In this document: positions 51,440-59,842 of the stretch, one piece after another
Layout of the letters: each line of letters opens with the position of its first letter
Position numbering within the stretch: the first letter of the stretch is position 1
NCBI RefSeq assembly: GCF_014197535.1
Contig: NZ_JACIFV010000021.1
Location: forward strand, 1 to 64,000
Source of the DNA: Rhizobium aethiopicum
GTDB taxonomy: Bacteria; Pseudomonadota; Alphaproteobacteria; Rhizobiales; Rhizobiaceae
Direction of reading: 5' to 3'
Length of the DNA stretch: 64,000 nucleotides
Program-made: the position numbers and the translations under genes
The notes under the pieces: generated by a model
What the model was told of the DNA's origin: nothing
The model's database searches: none
What the model saw: only the letters and a program-made list of their open reading frames with translations

Positions 51440-52854
51440 ACGATATGAGCGAGATGAGCGGCAGCCTGCGGAAACGGCGGCTCGCACCGGAAGATCTTGC
51501 CAGCCCGCAGCTTTTCCGGCTGTTGCTGCGGCTCGGGTTGCCCGCAATGTTCGGCCTGTCGATCAATGCCGCGCATCACACGATCAACATGGTCTTCGTC
51601 GGCATGATCGGCGAAGACCAGATCGCCGCGATCATGATCGTGCTGCCGATCCTCATGCTCGTCGCCGCTTTCGGAGAAGGCATCGGCGTCGGTGTGGCGA
51701 CCGAGGTCGGGCGGGCGCTCGGCGCCGGCAACCGGTCACGGGCGAGCACCCTTGCCTCGGTCAGCCTTGCCGCCGGCATCACCTTCGGCGCGGCAAGCGC
51801 CATCGCAATCGTCGCATTCCCATCTTTCCTGCTGTTCGGGGCCACACCCGCGATCGAGCCGCTTGCGCAACACTATCTCCTCATCATCGCGGTCTCGATC
51901 CCGCTGACCATGGCGCAGATCATTCTCGATTTCCTGGCGATCGCCGAAGGCAATGCCCGATTCAGCATGTGGACGCTGGTCGCGTGCTTCGCGCTGAACA
52001 TCATCCTCGATCCGATCATGATCTTCGGCTTCGGCCTCGGCCTGCAGGGAGTGGCGCTTGCGACCATCTTCTCCCAGGTCGTGGCGCTCTCAATCTACGG
52101 TGCCTATCATGCGAGACGGCTCGGGACGGTCCGGCTGACGTTCGGCTGGCGGTTCGACGATCTCAGGCGTCTTAGGCCGGTTCTTGCCGTAGGCGCGCCG
52201 ACGACGCTGACAAGCCTCGCGACGGCGGGCGCAATCGCCGCGATGCTGTCGGTCGCCGGCACCTATCACGGTGAGGACGGCATTGCCGGCATGGGGATCG
52301 CCTTGCGGCTGCTTGCGGTCGGCGCACTGCCCGTCATCGGCATTTCGCTCGGGGCGCAGTCAATCCTGAGCTTCGCCTGGGGCCGTGGCGATATCGGCCG
52401 CGTGCTATCGGCAGCCCGCGTGCTAACCGCAGTGACAAGCGCGGTCGGCGGCGCCTATGGACTGACGGCAATGATCTTTTCCGAACATCTCGCCTCGTTC
52501 TTCACCGACGATGCATCCGTGGTGTCGGTCGCAGGACAGGTGATCATCGTAACCCATCTCCCCTTCCTGCTGTTCGGCCTCCGGCAGACCGTGTTGATCC
52601 TATTCCAGGCACAGGGCAGGCCGAAGGCCGCCCTTGCCGTCGGCTTGGCGCAGAACGGATATCTTCTCTTTCCGCTGCTTGCGCTCCTGCCGCCCTTCTT
52701 CGGTTTTTCGGGCCTGCTCTGGGCCATGTTCCTGGCCTCGGCGCTCACCGGCCTGCTGTCATGCTTCTGCCTCGCCCGATCGCTCGGCGCGCTCCGGCAG
52801 CGCTCGGCCGAACCTCTGACATCAATCCGTCCCCATCCCCGTTTTTGCCCATGA
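51436..52854 (+). CDS. vbsD: MATE-family efflux protein
   Basis: A 472-residue membrane protein with about 12 hydrophobic helices in two repeats, of the MATE/DinF type (LLRLGLPAMFGLSINAAHHT, GAQSILSFAWGRGD). VbsD is the membrane protein of vbsADL, and siderophore export is the probable job. It is coupled to vbsA by a 4-bp overlap and is followed 10 bp later by vbsL. Vicibactin has not been shown here to be its cargo. Confidence 0.85.
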   Translation: MNDMSEMSGSLRKRRLAPEDLASPQLFRLLLRLGLPAMFGLSINAAHHTINMVFVGMIGEDQIAAIMIVLPILMLVAAFGEGIGVGVATEVGRALGAGNRSRASTLASVSLAAGITFGAASAIAIVAFPSFLLFGATPAIEPLAQHYLLIIAVSIPLTMAQIILDFLAIAEGNARFSMWTLVACFALNIILDPIMIFGFGLGLQGVALATIFSQVVALSIYGAYHARRLGTVRLTFGWRFDDLRRLRPVLAVGAPTTLTSLATAGAIAAMLSVAGTYHGEDGIAGMGIALRLLAVGALPVIGISLGAQSILSFAWGRGDIGRVLSAARVLTAVTSAVGGAYGLTAMIFSEHLASFFTDDASVVSVAGQVIIVTHLPFLLFGLRQTVLILFQAQGRPKAALAVGLAQNGYLLFPLLALLPPFFGFSGLLWAMFLASALTGLLSCFCLARSLGALRQRSAEPLTSIRPHPRFCP

Positions 52855-52864
52855 GAGGATCATC

Positions 52865-54049
52865 ATGAACCAGTCCTTCAGCCCCCGCGACCTTGGCGCC
52901 CATGCGGCCGACGATCTCTTCACGCCCGTTAATCCGGCCGCCTTCAACGCCGTGTCGCCGCCGATCTTTCAGACGTCGCTCTTCACCTATGACAGTTACG
53001 AGGCGATGGAGGATGTCTTCGCCGGCCGGGTGCGCAACTTCATCTATTCACGCGGCGACAATCCCACCGTCCGCGAATTCGAGCTGCTGGTCGCCCGTCT
53101 TGAGGGGGCCGAAGATGGACGCGCCTTTTCGAGCGGAACGGCCGCCATTACCTCGACCATTCTCAGCCTCGTGGAAGCGGGCGACCGTGTCGTCGCCGTC
53201 CGCCACCTCTATAATGACGTCTACCGCCTTCTCGTGAAGCTGCTCGGCAGGCTCGGCGTCACCGTGGATTTCGTCGATCCCTCCGATCATGACGAGGTGC
53301 GCAAGGCGCTGCCGGGCGCCAAGCTGCTCTATCTCGAAAACCCCTCTTCCTTCGTCTTCGAGCTTCAGGACATCGTGGCCCTGTCGGCCATGGCGAAGGA
53401 GGCCGGTGTGACGACCGTCATCGATAATTCCTGGGCGACGCCGCTCTTCCAGAAGCCGATCCAGCACGGCGTCGATATCGTCATTCACGCCGCCTCGAAA
53501 TATCTTGGCGGCCACAGCGATACGGTCGCCGGCGTCGTCGTCGGTACGAAGGAGGCGATCGCCAAGATCAACGCGACCTCCTATCCCTATGTCGGCGCCA
53601 AGCTCTCGCCGTTCGAGGCGTGGCTCCTGCTCCGCGGCATGCGCACGCTGCGCGTCCGGCTGAAGGAGCACGAGCGCAGCGGGCTTCTGCTCGCCGACCG
53701 GCTGAAACAGCATCCCGACATCGCCCGCGTTCGCCACCCGGCCTTTCAGGACCATCCGGGCCGGGCGACGCTGTCGGGTTATGCCGGGCTCTTCGCCTTC
53801 GACCTCACGCCCGACATCGATGTCGCGCGGTTCGTCAACGCGCTGCGCGAGATCCGCCTCGGCGTCAGCTGGGGAGGCCCGGAAACCCTTGTGGTTCCCG
53901 CCAAGGTCGCGCTGCAGATCCCCGACCGGATGACCACCTTCATCCGGTTCGGCGTGAGCGAACAGACGATACGTTTCGCCGTTGGGCTGGAAGAACCGGA
54001 ACTGCTGTGGAACGATTTGCAGCAGGCGCTGCACGCCGCGAGACGGTAG
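52865..54049 (+). CDS. vbsL: PLP enzyme of the Cys/Met-metabolism family, proposed vicibactin precursor epimerase
   Basis: A 394-residue fold-type I PLP protein resembling cystathionine gamma-synthase and methionine gamma-lyase. FSSGTAAITSTIL forms the phosphate site, DNSWATPLFQKP the Asp region, and the Schiff-base Lys is in HAASKYLGGHSDTVAG near residue 211. In the published model VbsL epimerises the L-ornithine unit to D. The Cys/Met-metabolism fold is unusual for that. GAGAGGATC precedes ATG 52865. Its 3' end overlaps rpoI on the other strand by 110 bp. Confidence 0.8.
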   Translation: MNQSFSPRDLGAHAADDLFTPVNPAAFNAVSPPIFQTSLFTYDSYEAMEDVFAGRVRNFIYSRGDNPTVREFELLVARLEGAEDGRAFSSGTAAITSTILSLVEAGDRVVAVRHLYNDVYRLLVKLLGRLGVTVDFVDPSDHDEVRKALPGAKLLYLENPSSFVFELQDIVALSAMAKEAGVTTVIDNSWATPLFQKPIQHGVDIVIHAASKYLGGHSDTVAGVVVGTKEAIAKINATSYPYVGAKLSPFEAWLLLRGMRTLRVRLKEHERSGLLLADRLKQHPDIARVRHPAFQDHPGRATLSGYAGLFAFDLTPDIDVARFVNALREIRLGVSWGGPETLVVPAKVALQIPDRMTTFIRFGVSEQTIRFAVGLEEPELLWNDLQQALHAARR

Positions 54050-54596
54050 GATCCCGACGAGATTCATGATCGGGGCTGGCGGGTTCGGTGACCGCCGAAT
54101 GGCAATGCTGCTCCGCCGCCTTGATCATGAAATTGACGAGCGTCCTTGAGACGCCGAGTTCGGCCGCAATATCCTTCTGCGGCACGCCGTTGAGGCGGTG
54201 GCGGATGAAGGCGTCGTTGGTCCGCTTTGGCAGCGCTTCCAGTGAGGCGAGCACGTCGCGCAGGGTTTCTGCAGCAACGAGCTGGTCGAGCACCGTGGGG
54301 ATCGGGGCCGTGATATCCTGCACCTGATCTATCGACCTATAGTTGTTCATCTGCTGACGCCGCCGGCGGCTCTCGTCAAGCGCGAGGTTATAAACCATCC
54401 GGAAGGCGTAACCGATCGGGCAACGAATGCCTTCGACGTTCACCCCGTAAGCCTTGATGACACCATCCTGAAATATATCCTCAGAATATGACCTTGATTT
54501 GACAACGCTTTCGATCGTTTTCAGGAGTTTGTCCTTGTTTTCGATCATCGCGTTGACAACCGCATTTCCGTTCACATCACGATGCGATGCTCGCAT
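53940..54596 (-). CDS. rpoI: ECF-type RNA polymerase sigma factor RpoI
   Basis: A PvdS/FecI-type ECF sigma factor. Region 2 is at about 25-95 (SEDIFQDGVIKAYGVNVEG, FRMVYNLALDESRRRR) and region 4 at about 115-170 (LEALPKRTNDAFIRHRLNGV, IAAELGVSRTLVNFMIKAAE). In R. leguminosarum RpoI is needed for vbsGSO and vbsADL. The start may be ATG 54596 or ATG 54548. The last 36 codons, rich in Arg and Pro, are antisense to the vbsL 3' end, a 110-bp convergent overlap that looks like read-through past a lost stop. An iron-responsive operator lies upstream. No anti-sigma gene is adjacent. Confidence 0.88.
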   Translation of the reverse strand: MRASHRDVNGNAVVNAMIENKDKLLKTIESVVKSRSYSEDIFQDGVIKAYGVNVEGIRCPIGYAFRMVYNLALDESRRRRQQMNNYRSIDQVQDITAPIPTVLDQLVAAETLRDVLASLEALPKRTNDAFIRHRLNGVPQKDIAAELGVSRTLVNFMIKAAEQHCHSAVTEPASPDHESRRDPTVSRRAAPAANRSTAVPVLPAQRRNVSSVRSRRTG

Positions 54597-54712
54597 TGCC
54601 CTGTACCCTTTTTACAAATGGAAAATCAGGCTCTGTCGTTGCTGGTCGGTTCGGCCTCGGTGCTCCTTTTTGAACAAAGGTACACGATGTGATTGCAGTG
54701 TCTAATTTAAGA

Positions 54713-54727
54713 TGATAACAATAGTCA
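54713..54727. promoter_or_regulatory. Iron-responsive operator (TGA-N9-TCA) between rpoI and vbsC
   Basis: TGA-TAACAATAG-TCA fits the RirA-type iron-responsive operator with TGA-N9-TCA. It is 117 bp from the long rpoI start and 34 bp from the vbsC start, so it can serve both divergent promoters. A matching site precedes fhuA (62870-62884). Confidence 0.7.
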
Positions 54728-54760
54728 AGTTTAAATCGGCCGACCGGAGACGAGAAAAAA

Positions 54761-55252
54761 ATGGGACGGACAGTTGAGATCCTGACAAGCAAGGCGGAGC
54801 TCTGCCGATCGATCATGGGAGCCTTGCCCGACTGGTTTTCCGAACCCGAGGTCATCGAAGCAAGCGCAGAGGCGGTCGAGGATCTGCCGGTGTTCGGCTA
54901 TGTCGAAGCGGATGTCGTCACCGCCATGATCGCACTGAAGCCGCACCTGCCCGGCGCCGTCGAGATCGCGCTGATCGCCACCCGGCCCGAATATCACGGC
55001 CACGGCGCCGGACGGCATCTCGTCGATGCGGCCGAACGCTTCGCGCATGAATCAGGCGCCCGGCTGCTGACAGTCAAGACGCTGGCGCCGCGCGGCCGCG
55101 ACGAACCGCAATTCGAGGCGACGCGCCGCTTCTACGACCGGAACGGCTTCGTCAGGGCGGAGGTGTTTGCCAAGCTCTGGCACGAGGATCATCCGTGCCT
55201 CTTCATGGTCAAGCCGCTCGCCGGGGAACAGCCGAGCGAGACCGCGCTTTGA
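54761..55252 (+). CDS. vbsC: GNAT-family N-acetyltransferase, probable vicibactin acetylase
   Basis: A 163-residue GNAT enzyme. The acetyl-CoA loop is visible as TRPEYHGHGAGRHLVDAAERF and the fold ends with FYDRNGFVRAEVFAKLWHED. VbsC acetylates the vicibactin subunit in the published model, and vbsC is iron-regulated independently of rpoI. A GNAT gene beside rpoI under an iron-responsive operator fits that. The stop codon overlaps the TTG start of fhuD, so the two are coupled. The symbol rests on context and family rather than remembered sequence. Confidence 0.75.
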   Translation: MGRTVEILTSKAELCRSIMGALPDWFSEPEVIEASAEAVEDLPVFGYVEADVVTAMIALKPHLPGAVEIALIATRPEYHGHGAGRHLVDAAERFAHESGARLLTVKTLAPRGRDEPQFEATRRFYDRNGFVRAEVFAKLWHEDHPCLFMVKPLAGEQPSETAL

Positions 55253-56115
55253 GACGACGGGACTTTCTTCTGGGCGCGCTGGCGATGGCGGGCGCGCCCA
55301 CAATTGCGCGCGCGGGCGACGGCGGCATCGTTTCGCTCGATTACGGATTGGCATCGACGATGCTGGCGCTCGGCAGCGTGCCGCGTGCGATCGCCTCGCT
55401 CAGGAACTGGCCGGAATGGGTTGTCGAACCGACCACGCCGCAAGGCGTCGTCGATGTCGGCACCACGTCGGAGATCAATCTCGAAGTCCTCACCAGCCTC
55501 CGGCCATCGCTCATCCTCAGCACACCCTTCCTGGCCGCGCTGGATGAAAAGCTGTCCCGCATCGCGCCCGTGGAGACTTTCACCGTCTATGCCGAGAACG
55601 GCGATGCGCTCGACCGCTCCTATGCCGAAACGCTGCGTCTCGGCGCCATGATCGGGCGACAACAGCAAGCGGAGGCATTTCTCGCCAGCGCCGATGCCAC
55701 GTTCGAGCGGTTGCGCGAGCGGACAAAGAGCCTGTCCGCGCCTCCTGTCTCCGTCATCAACTTCATCGACCAGAGGCATGCGCGCATCTATGGCGGCCCC
55801 GGACTTTACGGCGGCGCGATGAGATGCATCGGCTTGGAGAATGCCTGGAACGGCGAGGCCAGCTACTGGGGATTTCAGACGATCGGCTTGGAACAGCTCG
55901 CCGAACTCGATGAAGAGGCGCACCTCGTCGTCGTGTCGCCGCTGCTTCCGCCCGATGTCCTGACCCGGCTTTCAGAAAGCCCGCTCTGGACCAGCCTTCC
56001 CTTCGTCCGGCGGCAGCGGATCTCGGTCGTTCCAGGCGTCCTGATGTTTGGAATGGTCCAGGAGGCGCTGCGCTTTTCGACCCTGATGGTCGATGTTCTG
56101 GAGACTGCCGCCTGA
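55249..56115 (+). CDS. fhuD: Ferric-siderophore periplasmic binding protein (FhuD-like)
   Basis: A 288-residue periplasmic binding protein of the FhuD/BtuF class III type. A Tat-like signal starts at the TTG (MRRRDFLLGALAMAG...ARA). The body shows LDYGLASTMLALGSVPRAIA and LRPSLILSTPFLAALDEKL, typical of the family. TTG 55249 overlaps the vbsC stop (TTGA) and is preferred over an ATG at 55195 inside vbsC. Its stop overlaps the fhuB start. It should pass ferric vicibactin or another hydroxamate to FhuB. Confidence 0.83.
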   Translation: MRRRDFLLGALAMAGAPTIARAGDGGIVSLDYGLASTMLALGSVPRAIASLRNWPEWVVEPTTPQGVVDVGTTSEINLEVLTSLRPSLILSTPFLAALDEKLSRIAPVETFTVYAENGDALDRSYAETLRLGAMIGRQQQAEAFLASADATFERLRERTKSLSAPPVSVINFIDQRHARIYGGPGLYGGAMRCIGLENAWNGEASYWGFQTIGLEQLAELDEEAHLVVVSPLLPPDVLTRLSESPLWTSLPFVRRQRISVVPGVLMFGMVQEALRFSTLMVDVLETAA

Positions 56116-58079
56116 TGAAGCCTCAATATTCCCGCTTCGGCGCGCCGGCACTTGCGGCGCTGCTGCTGTTTTCAGGCCTGAGCCTCGCCGTCCTCGATCT
56201 CCTGCCGGCGCTGCCGCATCTGGAGGCGACCGGCGGTTACGACGCTCAGCACCTTCTGCTTCTCTATTCCACGCTGCCGCGCATGGCGACGGCGCTGATC
56301 ACGGGCGCCGCCCTCGCACTTTCGGGAACGATCCTGCAGCAGGTACTGCGCAATCCGCTGGCCTCGCCGACGACGCTCGGCGTCTCGGCCGGCGCCAATC
56401 TGGCGCTGGTTTCCGTCATGCTCGCCTTTCCCTCACTGGCGGGATGGGGCCGCGACGCGGTGGCACTCGCGGGAAGTGCTGCTGCCGCCTTCGCCATCTT
56501 CTCGATCAGCGCCCGGCACGGCTTCTCGCCCTTCTCCCTCATCCTGTCCGGCATGATCATCGGCCTCTGGTGCGGAGCGGCGGCGGCTATCCTCATTCTG
56601 ATGAACGATCAATATCTCTCCGCGATCTTTATCTGGGGCGCCGGCTCGCTCTCGCAGCAAAGCTGGGCGATCCCGCTCTCGCTGCTGCCAAAGGTGGCGC
56701 TGCTCGCCGCCCTTGCCCTTCTCGCCACGCGGCCGTTGGCGCTGAGCCAGCTCGGCGATGCCGGCGCAACCAGCCTCGGCCTGCCGATCAAATGCGCGCG
56801 GGGCTTCATCCTAGCGATTGCGATTGCGCTGAGCGCCCTCGTCACCAGCGCCGTCGGCGTCATCGGCTTCATCGGGCTGGTCGCCCCGCAGATCGTCCGG
56901 CTGGCCGGCGCCAGGCGCATCCTCAGCCAATTGATCTGGTCGCCCATCGCCGGCGCCGGCCTTCTCCTCCTGACGGACGAGGCCATCAAGCTTCTTGCTC
57001 CCGGCGATTTCGTGCCGACGGGCGCGGTGACGGCACTGCTCGGCGGGCCGATTCTGATTGCGCTTCTGCCACGCCTTGCGACAGCCTCGCGCACGTTGCC
57101 CGCCATGGCCTCGCCAGGGCTCGCGGTCAGCAGCAAAACGGCATCGCTTGTCCTGCTGCTCGCCTCGGTCGTCGCATTGGCAATAACCGCGATCTTCTTC
57201 GGCCGCGCACCCGACGGCGCCTGGGCCTGGCTGCCGGCCGCCTCATGGGACGACATCCTCCCCCTTCGCCTGCCGCGGGTCGCCGCGGCGTTCGGCGCCG
57301 GAACCGTGCTTGGCGTGACAGGGCTGATCCTGCAGCGACTGACCGGAAACGAAATGGCAAGCCCCGAGGTGCTCGGCGTATCGGCCGGAGCAACGCTCGG
57401 TGTCGCGGCTGCCATGTTCGCCTTTGCGGCGCCGGGACTCACCGTCCAGCTTGCCTTTGCCGGCGGCGGAGCGCTTGCCGTGCTGCTGCTGATCTTCCTG
57501 TTGAGCGTCCGTTCCGGCTTCGGCCCGAACCGCGTGCTGCTCGCCGGCATCGCCTTCGGCGCGATGCTCGATGCCGGGATCGGCGTCCTTGCCGCAAGCG
57601 GCGATCCCCGTGGCCTCGCGCTCATCCGCTGGATGGCGGGCTCGACCTATCTCGTCGACAATGCCGTTGCCGCAAGCGCCCTCTCGATTGCGCTTGCGTG
57701 CCTCATCGCGGCCTTTCTCGCCAGCCGGTGGCTTGCGCTGCTGCAACTCGGGCCGGAGGCAGCGAGCGAACTCGGCCTCAGGATCGTCCCCACCCGCGCG
57801 GCGCTGTTCGGGCTCTCTGCGATCATGACGGCGGCCGCGACACTGGTCGTCGGCCCCTTGAGCTTCATCGGCCTGATGGCGCCGCACCTCGCCCAAGGCC
57901 TCGGCCTTCGCCGCCCCTCCACCCAGCTCCTCGCCGCCGCCCTCATCGGCGCGGCCCTGCTCGTCATCGCCGACTGGGCCGGCCGCATGGTCGCCTTCCC
58001 CTATCAGGTGCCAGCCGGCTTGATCTCGGCTCTGGTCGGAGCCCCGATGCTGCTGATCGTTCTGCGCCGGCGGCCTTAA
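56115..58079 (+). CDS. fhuB: Ferric-siderophore ABC permease, fused double-length FhuB
   Basis: A 654-residue permease made of two homologous FecCD-type halves (about 1-325 and 335-654), as in E. coli FhuB. Both repeat the family block: VLRNPLASPTTLGVSAGANLA in the first half and LTGNEMASPEVLGVSAGATL in the second, and both have a GLVAPQIVRL / GLMAPHLAQGL motif near the ATPase contact. It is coupled to fhuD by a one-base overlap. No fhuC ATPase follows; the next gene is an unrelated SDR on the other strand. Confidence 0.92.
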   Translation: MKPQYSRFGAPALAALLLFSGLSLAVLDLLPALPHLEATGGYDAQHLLLLYSTLPRMATALITGAALALSGTILQQVLRNPLASPTTLGVSAGANLALVSVMLAFPSLAGWGRDAVALAGSAAAAFAIFSISARHGFSPFSLILSGMIIGLWCGAAAAILILMNDQYLSAIFIWGAGSLSQQSWAIPLSLLPKVALLAALALLATRPLALSQLGDAGATSLGLPIKCARGFILAIAIALSALVTSAVGVIGFIGLVAPQIVRLAGARRILSQLIWSPIAGAGLLLLTDEAIKLLAPGDFVPTGAVTALLGGPILIALLPRLATASRTLPAMASPGLAVSSKTASLVLLLASVVALAITAIFFGRAPDGAWAWLPAASWDDILPLRLPRVAAAFGAGTVLGVTGLILQRLTGNEMASPEVLGVSAGATLGVAAAMFAFAAPGLTVQLAFAGGGALAVLLLIFLLSVRSGFGPNRVLLAGIAFGAMLDAGIGVLAASGDPRGLALIRWMAGSTYLVDNAVAASALSIALACLIAAFLASRWLALLQLGPEAASELGLRIVPTRAALFGLSAIMTAAATLVVGPLSFIGLMAPHLAQGLGLRRPSTQLLAAALIGAALLVIADWAGRMVAFPYQVPAGLISALVGAPMLLIVLRRRP

Positions 58080-58093
58080 GAAGCCGCCGCCTC

Positions 58094-58843
58094 CTATCCC
58101 GCCAATGCCACGGCATCTGCTCCTGCCGGGATGCGCAACGGAGAGGAAGGGTCGGTCGCCGCACGCCATACCGCCTCGGCCACGTCGACGACCTGTGTCA
58201 AGGCAGTTTCCGACTGCTGCTCCCAGGACGCGAACACGTCAGCGACGACCGACGAATAGGCTTCCGGGAAACCGCCCTGTTGTTGAATCCGTGAGCGCGC
58301 CGTATCGCCGAACCGCGTCTCCGGCGCCCGCCCCGGGAGAACGATTCTCACACGCACATTGAAGGGCTCGAGCTCGAGCGCGGCAGATTCGGTAAAAGCG
58401 TTCACCGCGGCTTTGCTGGCCGTATAGACCGAGAGGAGCGGAAGCGGCTTGAGCGTCACGGTTGACGTAACGTTGACGACGACCCCTTCCTGGCGCTCCC
58501 GCATCTGCGGCAGAACCGCCTGCGTCATCGCGATCGTTCCAAGCGTGTTCGTCTCAAAAATATCGCGAGCGATCTCCATCGGCGTTCCCTCAACCGCGTT
58601 GAGCCAGCCGATGCCGGCATTGTTTACCAGCACATCGACAGGACCTGCGGCGTCAACCGCAGCGCGGATGCTTCCAGGACTGGTGACATCCAAAGCAACG
58701 ATCGCAAGATTGTCCGAAGGCGGCAGAAGGTCTTGGCGCGGCGTGCGCATGGTGGCGATCACCTTCCAGCCCTGCGCGAGAAAGAACCTGGCAATTTCCA
58801 ATCCAAAGCCTGATGAGCATCCTGTAACGAGAACGGTCTTCAT
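58094..58843 (-). CDS. Short-chain dehydrogenase/reductase
   Basis: A 249-residue SDR with VTGCSSGFGLEIARFF at the cofactor turn, NNAG, and the catalytic YTASKAAV. It is of the oxidoreductase type often paired with AraC regulators of the same kind as the gene divergent from it. It has no clear link to siderophore metabolism and lies between fhuB and the other fhu genes. The stop is 14 bp from the convergent fhuB stop. Confidence 0.85.
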   Translation of the reverse strand: MKTVLVTGCSSGFGLEIARFFLAQGWKVIATMRTPRQDLLPPSDNLAIVALDVTSPGSIRAAVDAAGPVDVLVNNAGIGWLNAVEGTPMEIARDIFETNTLGTIAMTQAVLPQMRERQEGVVVNVTSTVTLKPLPLLSVYTASKAAVNAFTESAALELEPFNVRVRIVLPGRAPETRFGDTARSRIQQQGGFPEAYSSVVADVFASWEQQSETALTQVVDVAEAVWRAATDPSSPLRIPAGADAVALAG

Positions 58844-58938
58844 ATCTGTCTCCTATCTATGCTGACGGCTATAGATGTAGACGGCGATACCGCTACTGAA
58901 TATCATGCGTAGTCCTTGTTTCATTATCAGGAGTATCG

Positions 58939-59841
58939 ATGAGCGACCCTTTGGCGGATATGGTCACGCTGCTTCAGCCAGTTGCGCGCCATTCAAAATT
59001 CGTCAGCGGAGCAGGGACGTGGCGCGTTAAGCGCCAGGAGACAGGCCAGCCTTTCTACTGCGTCGTCGTGGAGGGTTCTTCGCGGCTGAGCACCGAGGAC
59101 GTTCAGATCATTCTGCGCGAAGGCGACTTCATCCTGATCCCGGCGGCCCATTCCTTCACGATGTCGAGCCTCGACGACGGATTATCGCCCGGCATCGATC
59201 CTCTCACCGTCACGATGCTCGCCGACGAAACCCGGCACGGCGACCCCGAAAGCGTCCCGAGTGCACGATTGCTTGTCGGCCATTTCGCCTTCGGCTCGCC
59301 CGATGCGGCCTTGCTGGTCTCTCTGCTGCCGCGGATCATCCATATCCGCGGCGACAGCAGACTTTCGGCGATCGTTCAGCTCGTCACGGACGAAGCCCGC
59401 GCCGAGCGGCCGGGAAAGAACATGATCCTGGCTCGATTGTTGGAAGTGCTGCTTGTCGAGGCGCTGCGCTCGAATGCGGGGGACAAAGCGCCGCTCGGAA
59501 TCCTGCGGGGCTTGAGCGATGCACGCCTCTCGCTCGCCATTCGTCGGCTGCATGAAAACCCCGCCCGGGAATGGACGGTGGAGCAGCTTGCCGGCGAGGC
59601 GGCGCTATCGCGGTCTGCGTTTTTCAATCGCTTCCGCCGTGCTGTGGGCCTGGCGCCGATGGAATATCTGATATCGTGGCGCATGGCGCTGGCCAAAAAT
59701 CTGCTGAGGCACGACGAGATCGGAATTCAGGAAATCGCCGAGCGCGTCGGCTATGGCTCCGCAAGTGCGTTTAGCACGGCATTTACCCGCTTTGTCGGAT
59801 TGCCGCCGTCTCGATATGCCGAGCAGGCAAGAACCGTCTGA
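58939..59841 (+). CDS. AraC-family transcriptional regulator (cupin-AraC type)
   Basis: A 300-residue regulator with an N-terminal AraC_N-type cupin (about 1-150) and a C-terminal double HTH (about 195-295; VEQLAGEAALSRSAFFNRFR and YGSASAFSTAFTRFVGLPPS). It is divergent from the SDR at 58094 with 95 bp between the starts and is likely its activator. It is convergent with fhuF, one base apart. The pair looks like an independent module placed inside the iron-uptake region. Confidence 0.85.
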   Translation: MSDPLADMVTLLQPVARHSKFVSGAGTWRVKRQETGQPFYCVVVEGSSRLSTEDVQIILREGDFILIPAAHSFTMSSLDDGLSPGIDPLTVTMLADETRHGDPESVPSARLLVGHFAFGSPDAALLVSLLPRIIHIRGDSRLSAIVQLVTDEARAERPGKNMILARLLEVLLVEALRSNAGDKAPLGILRGLSDARLSLAIRRLHENPAREWTVEQLAGEAALSRSAFFNRFRRAVGLAPMEYLISWRMALAKNLLRHDEIGIQEIAERVGYGSASAFSTAFTRFVGLPPSRYAEQARTV

Positions 59842-59842
59842 T

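Noticed and set aside
56093..58294. Very long open frame (733 codons) overlapping fhuB in another frame
   Set aside because: Arg/Pro/Gly-rich composition without domains, fully within the intact fhuB gene; a high-GC frame shadow.
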